Below, piece by piece: positions 1 to 7,183 of a stretch of 10,232 nucleotides of DNA (the first letter of the stretch is position 1; each line of letters begins with the position of its first letter). Source of the stretch: ZC4RG42 sp036676355. GTDB lineage: Bacteria; Pseudomonadota; Gammaproteobacteria; Burkholderiales; SG8-39. The stretch is taken from positions 1-10,232 of the forward strand of contig JAKFDA010000034.1 in the NCBI GenBank assembly GCA_036676355.1. Reading direction: 5' to 3'. Below the pieces are notes generated by a model. It was not told the DNA's origin. It saw nothing but the letters and a program-made list of their open reading frames with translations, and ran no database searches. Made by a program: the position numbers and the translations under genes.

Positions 1-577
1 TGGACTGCGCTTCGCCGAGGGCGTGCTCTTTGACAAAATTTAACGATCTATCGAGCGGCGTTGCGCACGGCGCGATCCACGCCTTGCGCAGCAGTTCGCG
101 CCGCGCCCCGCTGGCAGGCAGCGCAGCGGCGGGTAGCGGTCCGTCGGCAAGCTGTCGCATGAGCTCAAGCTGCGCCGCGCCGCGCACCTTGCCCTCGAGC
201 GCGCTGCGGCCGGCGTCGGTCAAGGCGTAATAAGCAGGCGTGATGTTGAGCGGCGCGGTGCGGCGAAAGCGCGGCGGCAGCGCCGCATGGATTACTTCGC
301 CCAGCGGTCGCTGATAGTAATCGGCGCAAAAGCGCGCCAGATCGAGCCAGTCGGGGCTCAAGGCCGGCATGTCGTCCAGCACTTCTTCCGCAGCGCGCAG
401 TTTTGCCGTCGGAACGTCGCTGTGCGCCGGCAGCTCGACGACCACGCCCGCCTTCCGACCGCTGCCGAACGGCACCACGACGCGTCGACCGATCAGCGAT
501 TCGTCCGCAGGGTGGGGCCACTGGTAATCAAAAAGACGCGGTAACGGAACGTCGAGCGCAATCCGAAGAAGGGTCAT
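1..577 (-). CDS. priA: Primosomal protein N' PriA, N-terminal part (cut by window edge)
   Basis: An open frame starts at the ATG at 577-575 and runs off the left edge without a stop, giving about 192 residues. The start MTLLRIALDVPLPRLFDY and the following WPHPADESLIGRRVVVPFG match the N-terminal 3'-DNA-end-binding domain of PriA (LPRxFDY, then GxRVxVPFG). The later FCADYYQRPLGEVIHAALP also fits that domain. PriA is the DEXH helicase that reloads DnaB at stalled or repaired forks; its helicase motifs and zinc-binding cysteines would lie outside the window. No strong ribosome-binding site precedes the ATG, but no better start is seen. The gene lies downstream of hemE on the same strand, separated by the AT-rich DnaA-box stretch. 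It is complete at its 5' end only. Confidence 0.93.
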   Translation of the reverse strand, partial: MTLLRIALDVPLPRLFDYQWPHPADESLIGRRVVVPFGSGRKAGVVVELPAHSDVPTAKLRAAEEVLDDMPALSPDWLDLARFCADYYQRPLGEVIHAALPPRFRRTAPLNITPAYYALTDAGRSALEGKVRGAAQLELMRQLADGPLPAAALPASGARRELLRKAWIAPCATPLDRSLNFVKEHALGEAQS

Positions 578-879
578 CGCGTCGCTGCGCTGTCCAGGGC
601 ATTGCGAAAAAATCGAGTATTCACTGGAGGAAAGGTAGCTAACCCTAGCGCCAACAAGGGTTTTTTAAGGTTGTGCACAAATTCTGTGGATAACTTTGTG
701 AATAAGCCCGTAATTTGGCTGTAACCCATCATCGACAAAGGAAATTTTTACTTCGATCATTTTATCGGCGCTTAAAAAACATATTTGAAATCAAAGGAGT
801 AAAACAGCTCTCCAGGGAAGTTCCCGGTGGGCTCGAGAATTTACCGGGCGTACATAACGATGTGCATAAGTCAATACCT
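578..879. other. Gene-free AT-rich stretch with DnaA-box cluster (possible origin-like region)
   Basis: No plausible gene lies in these 302 bases between hemE and priA. Four 9-mers resemble the DnaA box (TTATNCACA, read on the minus strand as listed): TGTGGATAA at 685-693, TGTGAATAA at 697-705 and TGTGCATAA at 861-869 are exact. TGTGCACAA at 672-680 has one mismatch and is part of the perfect palindrome TTGTGCACAA. All share one orientation. Between the groups, positions 741-800 hold only 17 G/C in 60 bases, far below the surrounding coding DNA, as a DNA-unwinding element would. The stretch must also hold the priA promoter if priA is not read through from hemE. Whether it is a working origin, a DnaA-titration site or a DnaA-controlled promoter cannot be told from sequence alone. 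Confidence 0.55.
641..666 (+). terminator. Weak terminator-like hairpin on the plus strand
   Basis: AACCCT (641-646) and AGGGTT (657-662) can pair around a 10-base loop, and the T-run spans 661-666. This reads as an intrinsic terminator only on the plus strand, where no gene ends. The stem is short. It may be chance, or it may block antisense transcription out of priA into the DnaA-box stretch. Confidence 0.25.
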
Positions 880-1956
880 TTAACCCCCAAGTCTTTCTTG
901 GGCAGGTCGGCGGCTTAATGCATGAACGGTATCGACCAGGACCGTGACGTTGTCCGGATCGACGTATTGAGAGATGCCGTGGCCAAGGTTGAAAACGTGG
1001 CCGGGGCCGGGTCCGTAGGAGTCCAGTACCTGGCGGGTTTCGCGCCGGACGGCTTCCGCGTCGCCCAGCAGTGCCGAGGGATCGAGGTTGCCTTGCAGCG
1101 CCACCCGGTCACCCACGCGCCGTCGGGCGCCGGCGAGCGGAATGGTCCAGTCGACGCCGACCGCGTCGCAGCCGCAAGCGGCGATGTCTTCCAGCCACAG
1201 CCCGCCGCCCTTGGTGAAAACGATGCTCGGCACGCGCCGCCCTTCAGCCTCGCGTTTCAGTCCCGCGACGATCCGGGCGATGTAGGCGAGGGAAAACTCG
1301 CGGTAGGCATGCGGCGTCAGCGTGCCGCCCCAGGTATCGAAAATCATCACCGCCTGCGCCCCGGCTTCGATCTGGGCGTTGAGGTAATCCGTAACCGCCC
1401 GTGCCGTCACGTCGAGGATGTGATGGAGCAGATCGGGGCGCCGATACAACAGGCCCTTGATGTGGCGGAAGTCATCGCTGCCACCGCCTTCCACCATGTA
1501 GCAGGCGAGCGTGAACGGGCTGCCGGAAAAACCAATCAGCGGCACGCGACCGTCGAGCGCGGCGCGAATCGAGCGGACGGCATCCATGACGTAGCGGAGT
1601 TCACCTGCGGGATCCGGCGCGCCGAGGGCCTTGATTGCGGCTTCGTCACGCAGCGGGTGTTTGAACTTCGGCCCTTCGCCTTCGGCGAAATAGAGGCCGA
1701 GTCCCATCGCGTCCGGAATGGTGAGGATGTCGGAGAACAGAATCGCCGCATCGAGCGGGAAACGCTCCAGCGGTTGCAGCGTGACCTCGGTCGCCAGCTC
1801 GGGCGTCTTGCAGAGGGTCAGGAAATCTCCCGCGCGTTGGCGTGTGGCGCGGTATTCCGGCAGATAACGACCGGCCTGACGCATCAACCAGATCGGGGTG
1901 TAAGGGGTCGGTTCGCGCAACAGCGCGCGCAGGAAGACATCGTTTTGCAGGGTCAC
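880..1956 (-). CDS. hemE: Uroporphyrinogen decarboxylase HemE
   Basis: This 358-residue protein is a full-length uroporphyrinogen III decarboxylase, the cytosolic enzyme that turns the four acetate side chains into methyls to make coproporphyrinogen III in heme synthesis. Both family signatures are present: PIWLMRQAGRYLPEY at residues 21-35 and GFSGSPFTLACYMVEG at 142-157. Expected active-site residues are visible: R26, R30, D76 in FSDIL, Y153 and H326 in NLGHGISQY. The start is a GTG at 1956-1954, chosen because it gives the usual N-terminus (xLxNDxFLRALLR). It overlaps the stop of the EVE-domain gene in GTGA, implying translational coupling. No convincing terminator follows the TAA; a 6-bp inverted repeat, CCCGGT/ACCGGG at 823-848, lacks a U-run. 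Confidence 0.97.
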   Translation of the reverse strand: MTLQNDVFLRALLREPTPYTPIWLMRQAGRYLPEYRATRQRAGDFLTLCKTPELATEVTLQPLERFPLDAAILFSDILTIPDAMGLGLYFAEGEGPKFKHPLRDEAAIKALGAPDPAGELRYVMDAVRSIRAALDGRVPLIGFSGSPFTLACYMVEGGGSDDFRHIKGLLYRRPDLLHHILDVTARAVTDYLNAQIEAGAQAVMIFDTWGGTLTPHAYREFSLAYIARIVAGLKREAEGRRVPSIVFTKGGGLWLEDIAACGCDAVGVDWTIPLAGARRRVGDRVALQGNLDPSALLGDAEAVRRETRQVLDSYGPGPGHVFNLGHGISQYVDPDNVTVLVDTVHALSRRPAQERLGG

Positions 1957-2417
1957 GGCTCAATCAACCTTTTGGTAATGAACTTCCACTCGGCCGGATC
2001 GACAGGCGTTATCGACAGGCGATTGCCGCGCTGAAGCAGGCGCATGGCGGCCAGTTCAGGATGGCGGCGCAGCTCGGTGAGACTCACCAGATTCGTCTTG
2101 CGCACCAGCTTCACATCGACATTGAACCAGCGCGGCGCTTCGCGCGTGGCCTTGGGTTCGTAGTAGTCGCTCTGCGGATCGAACTGGGTTTCGTCCGCAT
2201 AGGCGACGCTCGCCACCGTGGCGAGGCCGGCAATGCCGGGTTGCGGACAGCTCGAATGATAGAAAAACACCTGGTCGCCGACGCGCATCTGATCGCGCAT
2301 GAAGTTGCGTGCCTGATAGTTGCGCACGCCGACCCACGGCGTCGTTTGATTTTTCGCCGCGACGAGATCGTCGATGCTGAACTCGCCCGGCTCGGATTTC
2401 ATCAGCCAATAACGCAT
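1953..2417 (-). CDS. EVE-domain protein (thymocyte nuclear protein 1 family)
   Basis: A 154-residue protein that is essentially one EVE domain. It starts MRYWLMKSEP, continues with WVGVRNYQARNFMRD near residues 28-42, then VGDQVFFYHSS and GIAGLATV; all are hallmarks of the bacterial EVE/THYN1 family. EVE domains are PUA-like folds thought to bind modified bases in nucleic acid. The role of these stand-alone housekeeping versions is not settled. A good ribosome site (AAGGGGAC on the minus strand, 2428-2421) precedes the ATG. The gene is first of a pair with hemE, sharing the GTGA overlap, and diverges from rfbB across a 150-base gap. There is no signal peptide or membrane segment, so it is probably cytosolic. 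Confidence 0.92.
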   Translation of the reverse strand: MRYWLMKSEPGEFSIDDLVAAKNQTTPWVGVRNYQARNFMRDQMRVGDQVFFYHSSCPQPGIAGLATVASVAYADETQFDPQSDYYEPKATREAPRWFNVDVKLVRKTNLVSLTELRRHPELAAMRLLQRGNRLSITPVDPAEWKFITKRLIEP

Positions 2418-2484
2418 GTTGTCCCCTTCAATGAAATGCGCATCGCTGTTCGTCGTATATGTGTAGAAGCGTGCCCGCGAGGGT

Positions 2485-2497
2485 GCCGATTATCGGC
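2485..2497. promoter_or_regulatory. Palindrome in the divergent EVE/rfbB intergenic region
   Basis: GCCGAT-T-ATCGGC is a perfect 13-base inverted repeat in the middle of the gap between the divergent EVE gene and rfbB. Its place suits an operator for either or both promoters. The regulator is unknown and no clear sigma-70 boxes were identified, so this is only a candidate site. Confidence 0.25.
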
Positions 2498-2567
2498 GAT
2501 ATAGGGCAAGATACGCGACCTTGAGGCTTAAGCTTCGGATCAATTATCAGGTGGAAAAGCAACAATC

Positions 2568-3626
2568 ATGATTCTCATCACCGGCGGCGCAGGCTTTATC
2601 GGCACGAACTTCGTACTCGACTGGTTCGACACTTCAAGCGAACCGGTGGTAAATCTCGATGCGCTGACCTACGCCGGTAATCTGGCCAGCCTTGCATTCC
2701 TGAAAGACGATCCGCGCCATCGTTTCGTGCGCGGCGATATTTGCGATAGCGAGCTTGTGCGGCGTCTGCTCGCCGAGCATCGTCCGCGCGCGATTGTGCA
2801 TTTCGCCGCCGAAAGCCATGTCGATCGCTCGATCCATGGGCCGGGCGAATTCATGCGCACCAATGTCGAAGGGACGTTTGCGCTGCTCGAAGAGGCGCGC
2901 GTCTACTGGGCGGGCCTGGAAGGCGAAGCGCGCAACGATTTCCGCTTTCTGCATGTCTCCACCGACGAAGTGTACGGCTCGCTCGGTCCCGACGATGCAC
3001 CGTTCGCCGAGACCAAAGCCTATGAGCCGAACAGCCCGTATTCCGCCAGCAAGGCGGCTTCGGACCACCTCGTGCGAGCCTGGCATCACACCTACGGCTT
3101 GCCGGTGCTGACAACCAACTGTTCCAACAATTACGGTCCATATCAGTTTCCGGAGAAACTCATTCCGCTGGTCATCACGAACGCGCTCGCCGGCAGGCCG
3201 CTGCCGATTTACGGCGACGGACTCAATGTGCGCGACTGGCTATACGTCGGCGACCACTGTGCGGGCATCAGGGAAGTGCTCGCCAGGGGCCGAGTGGGCG
3301 AGACCTACAATATCGGCGGCTGGAACGAGCAGACCAATATTTCCATCGTCCGTACCATCTGCGCGCTGCTCGATGAATTGAAGCCTGATCTCGCCGGTCC
3401 CTATGCGCGGTTGATCACCTTCGTGAAGGATCGCCCGGGCCATGACCGACGCTATGCCATCGACGCGTGCAAAATCGAGCGCGAACTGGGGTGGCGGCCG
3501 GCCGAGACATTCGATACCGGTATCCGCAAGACGGTCAGGTGGTATCTCGATAATCAGGAATGGGTCGGACAGGTGCAGGACGGTTCGTACAGGCAGTGGA
3601 TTGAGCGGAATTACGGCGAGCGTTGA
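2568..3626 (+). CDS. rfbB: dTDP-glucose 4,6-dehydratase RfbB/RmlB
   Basis: A 352-residue, full-length extended short-chain dehydrogenase. It converts dTDP-glucose to dTDP-4-keto-6-deoxyglucose, step two of dTDP-L-rhamnose synthesis. The N-terminal NAD-binding loop GGAGFIG is at residues 6-12. The catalytic TDE (T132, D133, E134) sits in STDEVYG. The Y-x3-K pair is Y158/K162 in YSASK, and NCSNNYGPYQFPEKLIP is typical of RmlB. The ATG at 2568 gives the standard start MILITGGAGFIG. An AGGTGGA ribosome site lies at 2549-2555, 12 bases upstream, slightly far. It is the first rhamnose gene but is cut off from rfbA by repeats and an IS remnant, so the downstream genes may need their own promoter or read-through. 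Confidence 0.97.
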   Translation: MILITGGAGFIGTNFVLDWFDTSSEPVVNLDALTYAGNLASLAFLKDDPRHRFVRGDICDSELVRRLLAEHRPRAIVHFAAESHVDRSIHGPGEFMRTNVEGTFALLEEARVYWAGLEGEARNDFRFLHVSTDEVYGSLGPDDAPFAETKAYEPNSPYSASKAASDHLVRAWHHTYGLPVLTTNCSNNYGPYQFPEKLIPLVITNALAGRPLPIYGDGLNVRDWLYVGDHCAGIREVLARGRVGETYNIGGWNEQTNISIVRTICALLDELKPDLAGPYARLITFVKDRPGHDRRYAIDACKIERELGWRPAETFDTGIRKTVRWYLDNQEWVGQVQDGSYRQWIERNYGER

Positions 3627-3635
3627 TGAGCGCTC

Positions 3636-3748
3636 CCGTTCATCCGTCGACGGGCTCAGGACGAACGGGGGGATGGGTGGCGCGACTTGCATCTACCTCG
3701 ACCGTTCGTGGTGAGCGCTCGTGTAGCGAGCAGTCGAACCATGAACGG
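3636..3748 (+). repeat. REP-like composite palindrome, copy 1
   Basis: Two palindromic units are separated by 33 bases. Unit A (3636-3668) begins CCGTTCATCC and ends GGACGAACGG, pairing with one mismatch. Unit B (3702-3748) begins CCGTTCGTGGT and ends ACCATGAACGG, also pairing with one mismatch, and holds an inner stem GCTCG/CGAGC. A second copy in inverted orientation is at 7239-7323. The layout resembles bacterial REP/BIME elements moved by REP-associated transposases; no such transposase is in the window. It lies ten bases after the rfbB stop. Confidence 0.75.
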
Positions 3749-3760
3749 CAATACCCGTCA

Positions 3761-4135
3761 TTCCCGGCGGTGGGGCCGCGCCTCAGTAGCTATTTTATGG
3801 CGTGGCTGCCCGTGGAGCGGCTGGCCGATGCGCGCCAGGCGGTGGCCTTCGTTGGGCTGTCGCCGCGCGCGCGCGAATCGGGCCAATCGGTGCGCGGCAA
3901 AGCCGTGCTATGCAAGCTTGGCCATGGGCGGCTACGTAAAGCGCTTTACATGCCGGCGATGAGCGCTTCGCGTTGTAACCCGGCTGCTCAAGCGCTTGCC
4001 CAGCGCCTTCGCGCCGCCGGCAAATCGGGCAAGCTCATCATCGGCGCCATCATGCGCAAGCTCGTGCACTGGATGTTCGGCGTGCTCAAGTCGGCCCGCC
4101 CATTCGATCTGCAACTTGCGCTTGCCAAGCGTTGA
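3761..4135 (+). pseudogene. IS110-family transposase, C-terminal remnant
   Basis: This open stretch codes for about 124 residues matching the C-terminal Transposase_20 half of IS110-family enzymes. Landmarks in order are FPAVGP (the helix-hairpin-helix IPGVGP motif), ARQAVAFVGLSPRARESGQS, GHGRLRKALYMPA, IIGAIMRKLVHWMFGVLKS, and RPFD near the end. The serine in the RESG segment, the likely catalytic serine, is kept. The N-terminal RuvC-like DEDD domain, roughly the first 60 percent of a normal protein of 320-350 residues, is gone, so the enzyme cannot be active. The frame stays open to the TGA at 4135, suggesting a fairly recent truncation. Known IS110/IS1111 elements often insert in REP-like palindromes, which fits the neighbouring repeat. 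The reading frame continues upstream to 3623 but that part is repeat DNA. Confidence 0.8.
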
Positions 4136-4292
4136 ACAACACAGTATCTGGGCAAGGGCGAAGCCCGCGACCCGGAATCCAGGAGAACCGTGAAGCGGAT
4201 CGCAATGCTGCGGGATTCCCGTGCAGCATGCCCTCGAATGTTTTAATCGGGGGCGGGAATGACGTAATGCATGGAGACAAAGGACGATAGGC
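4136..4292. other. Non-coding gap between IS remnant and rfbA
   Basis: These 157 bases probably include the right flank of the old IS and older repeat DNA. GCTGCGGGATTCCCGTGCAGC (4207-4227) without its last base or two is an imperfect hairpin lacking a U-run. CGGGAATGACG (4254-4264) is the exact reverse complement of CGTCATTCCCG at 3756-3766 on the other side of the remnant. No clear promoter for rfbA was recognised. Confidence 0.4.
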
Positions 4293-5174
4293 ATGACACG
4301 CAAGGGCATCATATTGGCCGGCGGTTCCGGCACCCGGCTTTATCCGATCACGCGCGCGATATCGAAGCAGATGCTGCCGGTGTACGACAAGCCGATGATC
4401 TACTACCCGTTGAGCGTGCTGATGCTGGCGGGCATTCGCGACATCTTGGTGATCTCGACGCCGCAGGATCTGCCGAATTTCGAGCAGTTGCTCGGCGACG
4501 GTTCCTTATGGGGACTGAATCTGCACTATGCGGTGCAGCCTTCGCCGGACGGGCTGGCGCAGGCCTTTTTGATCGGCGAGGACTTCGTCGGTAACTCGCC
4601 TTCGTGCCTGGTGCTGGGCGACAATATTTTTTACGGCCACGATTTACAGGACGAACTGCAGCAGGCAGCGCTGCAGCAGGAGGGCGCGACCGTCTTTGCC
4701 TATCCGGTGAACGATCCCGAACGTTACGGCGTGGTCGAGTTCGATCAGCGCCGTCACGCCGTCAGCATCGAGGAAAAACCGGCCAGGCCGCGCTCTCGCT
4801 ACGCCGTGACCGGTCTGTATTTTTACGACAACCAGGTGGTCGATATCGCCAAAGGGATTCGCCCCTCAGCGCGCGGCGAGCTCGAAATCACCGATGTGAA
4901 CAATGCATATTTAAAGCGCGATCAACTTCACGTCGTGACCATGGGCCGTGGGCATGCGTGGCTCGATACGGGCACGCACGAATCGCTGATCGAAGCGAGT
5001 CTGTTCATCCAGACCATCGAAAAACGACAAGGCCTGAAGGTCGCGTGTCCGGAAGAAATCGCCTGGCGACGCGGCTGGATCAGCGATGCGCAGATCGAAG
5101 AACTGGCGGCGCCGCTGGCCAAGAATGGCTATGGCCAGTATCTGCTGCAGATGCTCAAGACCGAGGTGTTTTAG
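4293..5174 (+). CDS. rfbA: Glucose-1-phosphate thymidylyltransferase RfbA/RmlA
   Basis: A full-length, 293-residue nucleotidyltransferase that makes dTDP-glucose from dTTP and glucose-1-phosphate, the first and feedback-controlled step of dTDP-rhamnose synthesis. The N-terminal signature GGSGTRLYPIT is followed by SKQMLPVYDKPMIYYPLS; R15 and K25 are the usual phosphate-binding residues. GDNIFYG carries the metal-binding aspartate, and EEKPARPRSRYAVTGLYFYD and WLDTGTHESL are family segments. The ATG at 4293 has AAGGA at 4280-4284, eight bases away. The TAG stop overlaps the rfbC GTG by one base, so the two are translated as a pair. Its own promoter is unclear because the IS remnant lies directly upstream. 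Confidence 0.97.
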   Translation: MTRKGIILAGGSGTRLYPITRAISKQMLPVYDKPMIYYPLSVLMLAGIRDILVISTPQDLPNFEQLLGDGSLWGLNLHYAVQPSPDGLAQAFLIGEDFVGNSPSCLVLGDNIFYGHDLQDELQQAALQQEGATVFAYPVNDPERYGVVEFDQRRHAVSIEEKPARPRSRYAVTGLYFYDNQVVDIAKGIRPSARGELEITDVNNAYLKRDQLHVVTMGRGHAWLDTGTHESLIEASLFIQTIEKRQGLKVACPEEIAWRRGWISDAQIEELAAPLAKNGYGQYLLQMLKTEVF

Positions 5175-5716
5175 TGTTGGTGATCGATACGTCGCTGCCC
5201 GAGGTGAAACTCGTCGAACCCAAACTGTTCGGCGACAATCGTGGCTTCTTTTACGAGAGTTACAACGCCCGCGCGTTCGAGGAAGTGATCGGCAGCGCGA
5301 GCTTCGTGCAGGATAACCACAGCAAATCCCGGCGCAATGTTCTGCGCGGGCTGCATTACCAGATTCAGCAACCGCAGGGGAAACTGGTCAGAGTCGTTGC
5401 CGGTGAAGTGGTCGATGTCGCGGTGGACATACGTCGTAGTTCACCTACATTCAAGCAGTGGGTGGCGGCGCGTTTGTCGAGTGAAAATCGGCGGCAGCTG
5501 TGGGTTCCGCCGGGCTTCGCGCATGGTTTCGTTGTGCTGTCCGAATCCGCCGAGTTTCTATACAAGGCGACCGACTATTACGCGCCGCAATACGAACGCT
5601 GCATCCGTTGGGACGATCCAGAACTGGCGATCGACTGGCAGATCGACTTCACGCCGCAACTCTCAGCGAAAGACGCGGCCGGCGCGCTGTTGCAAGACGC
5701 GGAACTGTTTGCATGA
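5174..5716 (+). CDS. rfbC: dTDP-4-dehydrorhamnose 3,5-epimerase RfbC/RmlC
   Basis: A 180-residue cupin enzyme that epimerises C3 and C5 of dTDP-4-keto-6-deoxyglucose, step three of the pathway. FGDNRGFFYESYNARAF is at residues 19-35. VLRGLHYQ carries the catalytic base H61, FLYKATDYY contributes the general-acid tyrosine Y130, and D167 sits in SAKD. PPGFAHGFVVLSE is also diagnostic. The start is set at the GTG at 5174, not at the longer open frame upstream, which only overlaps rfbA. GTG gives the family N-terminus (M-x-V-I-x-T-x-LP), has GAGGT at 5163-5167 six bases away, and shares a G with the rfbA stop (TAGTG). TTG at 5177 and GTG at 5180 are weaker options. The end overlaps rfbD in ATGA. 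Confidence 0.96.
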   Translation: MLVIDTSLPEVKLVEPKLFGDNRGFFYESYNARAFEEVIGSASFVQDNHSKSRRNVLRGLHYQIQQPQGKLVRVVAGEVVDVAVDIRRSSPTFKQWVAARLSSENRRQLWVPPGFAHGFVVLSESAEFLYKATDYYAPQYERCIRWDDPELAIDWQIDFTPQLSAKDAAGALLQDAELFA

Positions 5717-6609
5717 GCGTCGGCGGGCCGATTCTGCTCACGGGCGCCAGCGGTCAGGTCGGCTGGGAACTGCGCCGGGCCTTGTTGCCGCTCGCGCCGA
5801 TTGTTGCGCCGGGCCGCGCGCAATGCGATCTGTCGCGGCCTGAAACCCTTGCCGACGTTGTGAGACAGATACGCCCGCAATGGATCGTCAATCCGGCCGC
5901 CTACACCGCGGTGGACCGCGCCGAATCCGAACGCGTGTTGTGCGATACGGTCAACGCCACCGCGCCCGGCGTGCTCGCGGAGGCGGCGCGCGAAGCGGGT
6001 GCCGGCATCATCCATTTCTCCACCGATTACGTGTTCGATGGCGGCAAGCGCACGCCGTATCGGGAGAGCGATGCGACCGCGCCGTTGAATCATTACGGCG
6101 CGAGCAAACTAGCCGGCGAGCAGGCGGTCGCTGCCGCGGGCGCGCCGTGGCTGGTGTTTCGTACCGGCTGGATCTACGGCGGACACGGCGTCAATTTCGT
6201 GCGCACCATGCAGCGCCTGCTTGGCGAGCGGAGCAGCCTGTCGGTGGTCGACGATCAGATCGGCGCGCCGACCTGGGCGCGTGCGATCGCGGATGCCGTC
6301 GCCATCATTGTCGGGCGCTATCGGACGCCCGAGCGCATGGCCGGGGTGTCCGGCCTCTACCATCTCTCCTGTGGCGGATCGACGAGCTGGTTCGGCTTCG
6401 CCGAGGCGATTCGCGAGCGGATGCTGCGCGTGCAGCCCGAGCGGTCACTGGCGCAGTTGATCGCTATTCCAAGTCGCGACTACCCCACGCCTGCGGTGCG
6501 CAGTGCGTATTCGGTACTGGATAACGGCAAGTTCGAACGCACGTTCGGATTGGCATTGCCGTCCTGGCGCGATTGTTTCAATCTGGCTGCGCCGGAATTC
6601 GGGTTTTAA
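5713..6609 (+). CDS. rfbD: dTDP-4-dehydrorhamnose reductase RfbD/RmlD
   Basis: A 298-residue short-chain dehydrogenase that reduces dTDP-4-keto-L-rhamnose to dTDP-L-rhamnose, the last step. GASGQVG (residues 11-17) is the cofactor loop. NPAAYTAVDRAE, STDYVFDG (103-110) and YGASKLAGE with the Y128/K132 catalytic pair are typical of RmlD, as are FRTGWIYG and DQIGAPTW. The ATG at 5713 overlaps the rfbC stop (ATGA), indicating translational coupling, and the start MSVGGPILLTGASGQVG is slightly longer than usual before the Rossmann strand. It is the last recognised gene of the rhamnose set. A 156-base gap with no clear terminator separates it from the next gene. Confidence 0.97.
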   Translation: MSVGGPILLTGASGQVGWELRRALLPLAPIVAPGRAQCDLSRPETLADVVRQIRPQWIVNPAAYTAVDRAESERVLCDTVNATAPGVLAEAAREAGAGIIHFSTDYVFDGGKRTPYRESDATAPLNHYGASKLAGEQAVAAAGAPWLVFRTGWIYGGHGVNFVRTMQRLLGERSSLSVVDDQIGAPTWARAIADAVAIIVGRYRTPERMAGVSGLYHLSCGGSTSWFGFAEAIRERMLRVQPERSLAQLIAIPSRDYPTPAVRSAYSVLDNGKFERTFGLALPSWRDCFNLAAPEFGF

Positions 6610-6765
6610 GGCGGCGGCACACGCTGGCGTGAAGGCCTGCTGCGGCAGGGGTTATGCCAAGGAACAAATACCGCTTTACCCGGATATCTCTACCTGGCTT
6701 GGGTTTTGCTGTGGACGGACGCATCTCTGCCACACGGTGGCGCAAACAAACAATAGGGGGAGTCG

Positions 6766-7155
6766 ATGACCATCCACCTTGCACCGACAGTCAAAACCGA
6801 GCCGCATGTTCTGCTGACGCACTGGATGCTGCTCGAGACCGCGAATAAGACGCGGCACTTTGTCGGTTACTGCAGTAAAACAAAAACGGGCCGTGTCAGC
6901 TCTGCCATTCGGTATTTCGACCCTTACAGGCGCCGAGGCGTTACGGAGAGCGGTCGTGTGTATGAGTTCATCGGCAGCGCCGGTATCAATGCTCAGGTCA
7001 AATACGTGCTGGAGCGCTGGCTCGCCGTCAAGTACATCCCCACCTGGCACGATGTTTCCGATGAGCTCTCCATCTACGAAAACACGACGCTGTCGGACAC
7101 GCTCACCCGGGGGCGCATACAAAGAAGTGTTCAGGAAATCGCCGCCGCGCATTGA
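6766..7155 (+). CDS. Small protein of unknown function
   Basis: A 129-residue protein I do not recognise. The ATG has a strong ribosome site, AGGGGGAG at 6755-6762, and the gene ends just before a strong hairpin terminator, so it is very likely a real gene. It looks soluble, with no signal peptide or membrane segment. Notable stretches are THWMLLETANKTRHFVGYC, then GRVSSAIRYFD, VTESGRVYEFIGSAG and DVSDEL near residue 100. The repeated GR-x-SS and SGR-x-Y pattern and regular aromatic residues suggest a small beta-rich fold. It could be the fifth gene of the rhamnose operon or a separate accessory gene; the 156-base gap before it leaves both open. No function is proposed. Confidence 0.75.
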   Translation: MTIHLAPTVKTEPHVLLTHWMLLETANKTRHFVGYCSKTKTGRVSSAIRYFDPYRRRGVTESGRVYEFIGSAGINAQVKYVLERWLAVKYIPTWHDVSDELSIYENTTLSDTLTRGRIQRSVQEIAAAH

Positions 7156-7183
7156 CCGCGAGAACTCGTCGATAGTGTCGAAC

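Noticed and set aside
823..848. CCCGGT/ACCGGG inverted repeat as hemE terminator
   Set aside because: A six-bp stem with a 14-base loop and no U-run on the minus strand is not a convincing terminator.
922..2034. Long plus-strand open frame of 370 codons opposite hemE
   Set aside because: It is a shadow of the GC-rich hemE gene, whose product carries both family signatures; the plus-strand translation resembles no known protein.
3623..3760. N-terminal part of the open frame leading into the IS110 remnant
   Set aside because: It translates the REP-like repeat; transposase homology only begins near 3761.
4604..5173. Upstream extension of the rfbC frame
   Set aside because: It overlaps most of rfbA, and the family N-terminus of RfbC begins at the GTG at 5174.
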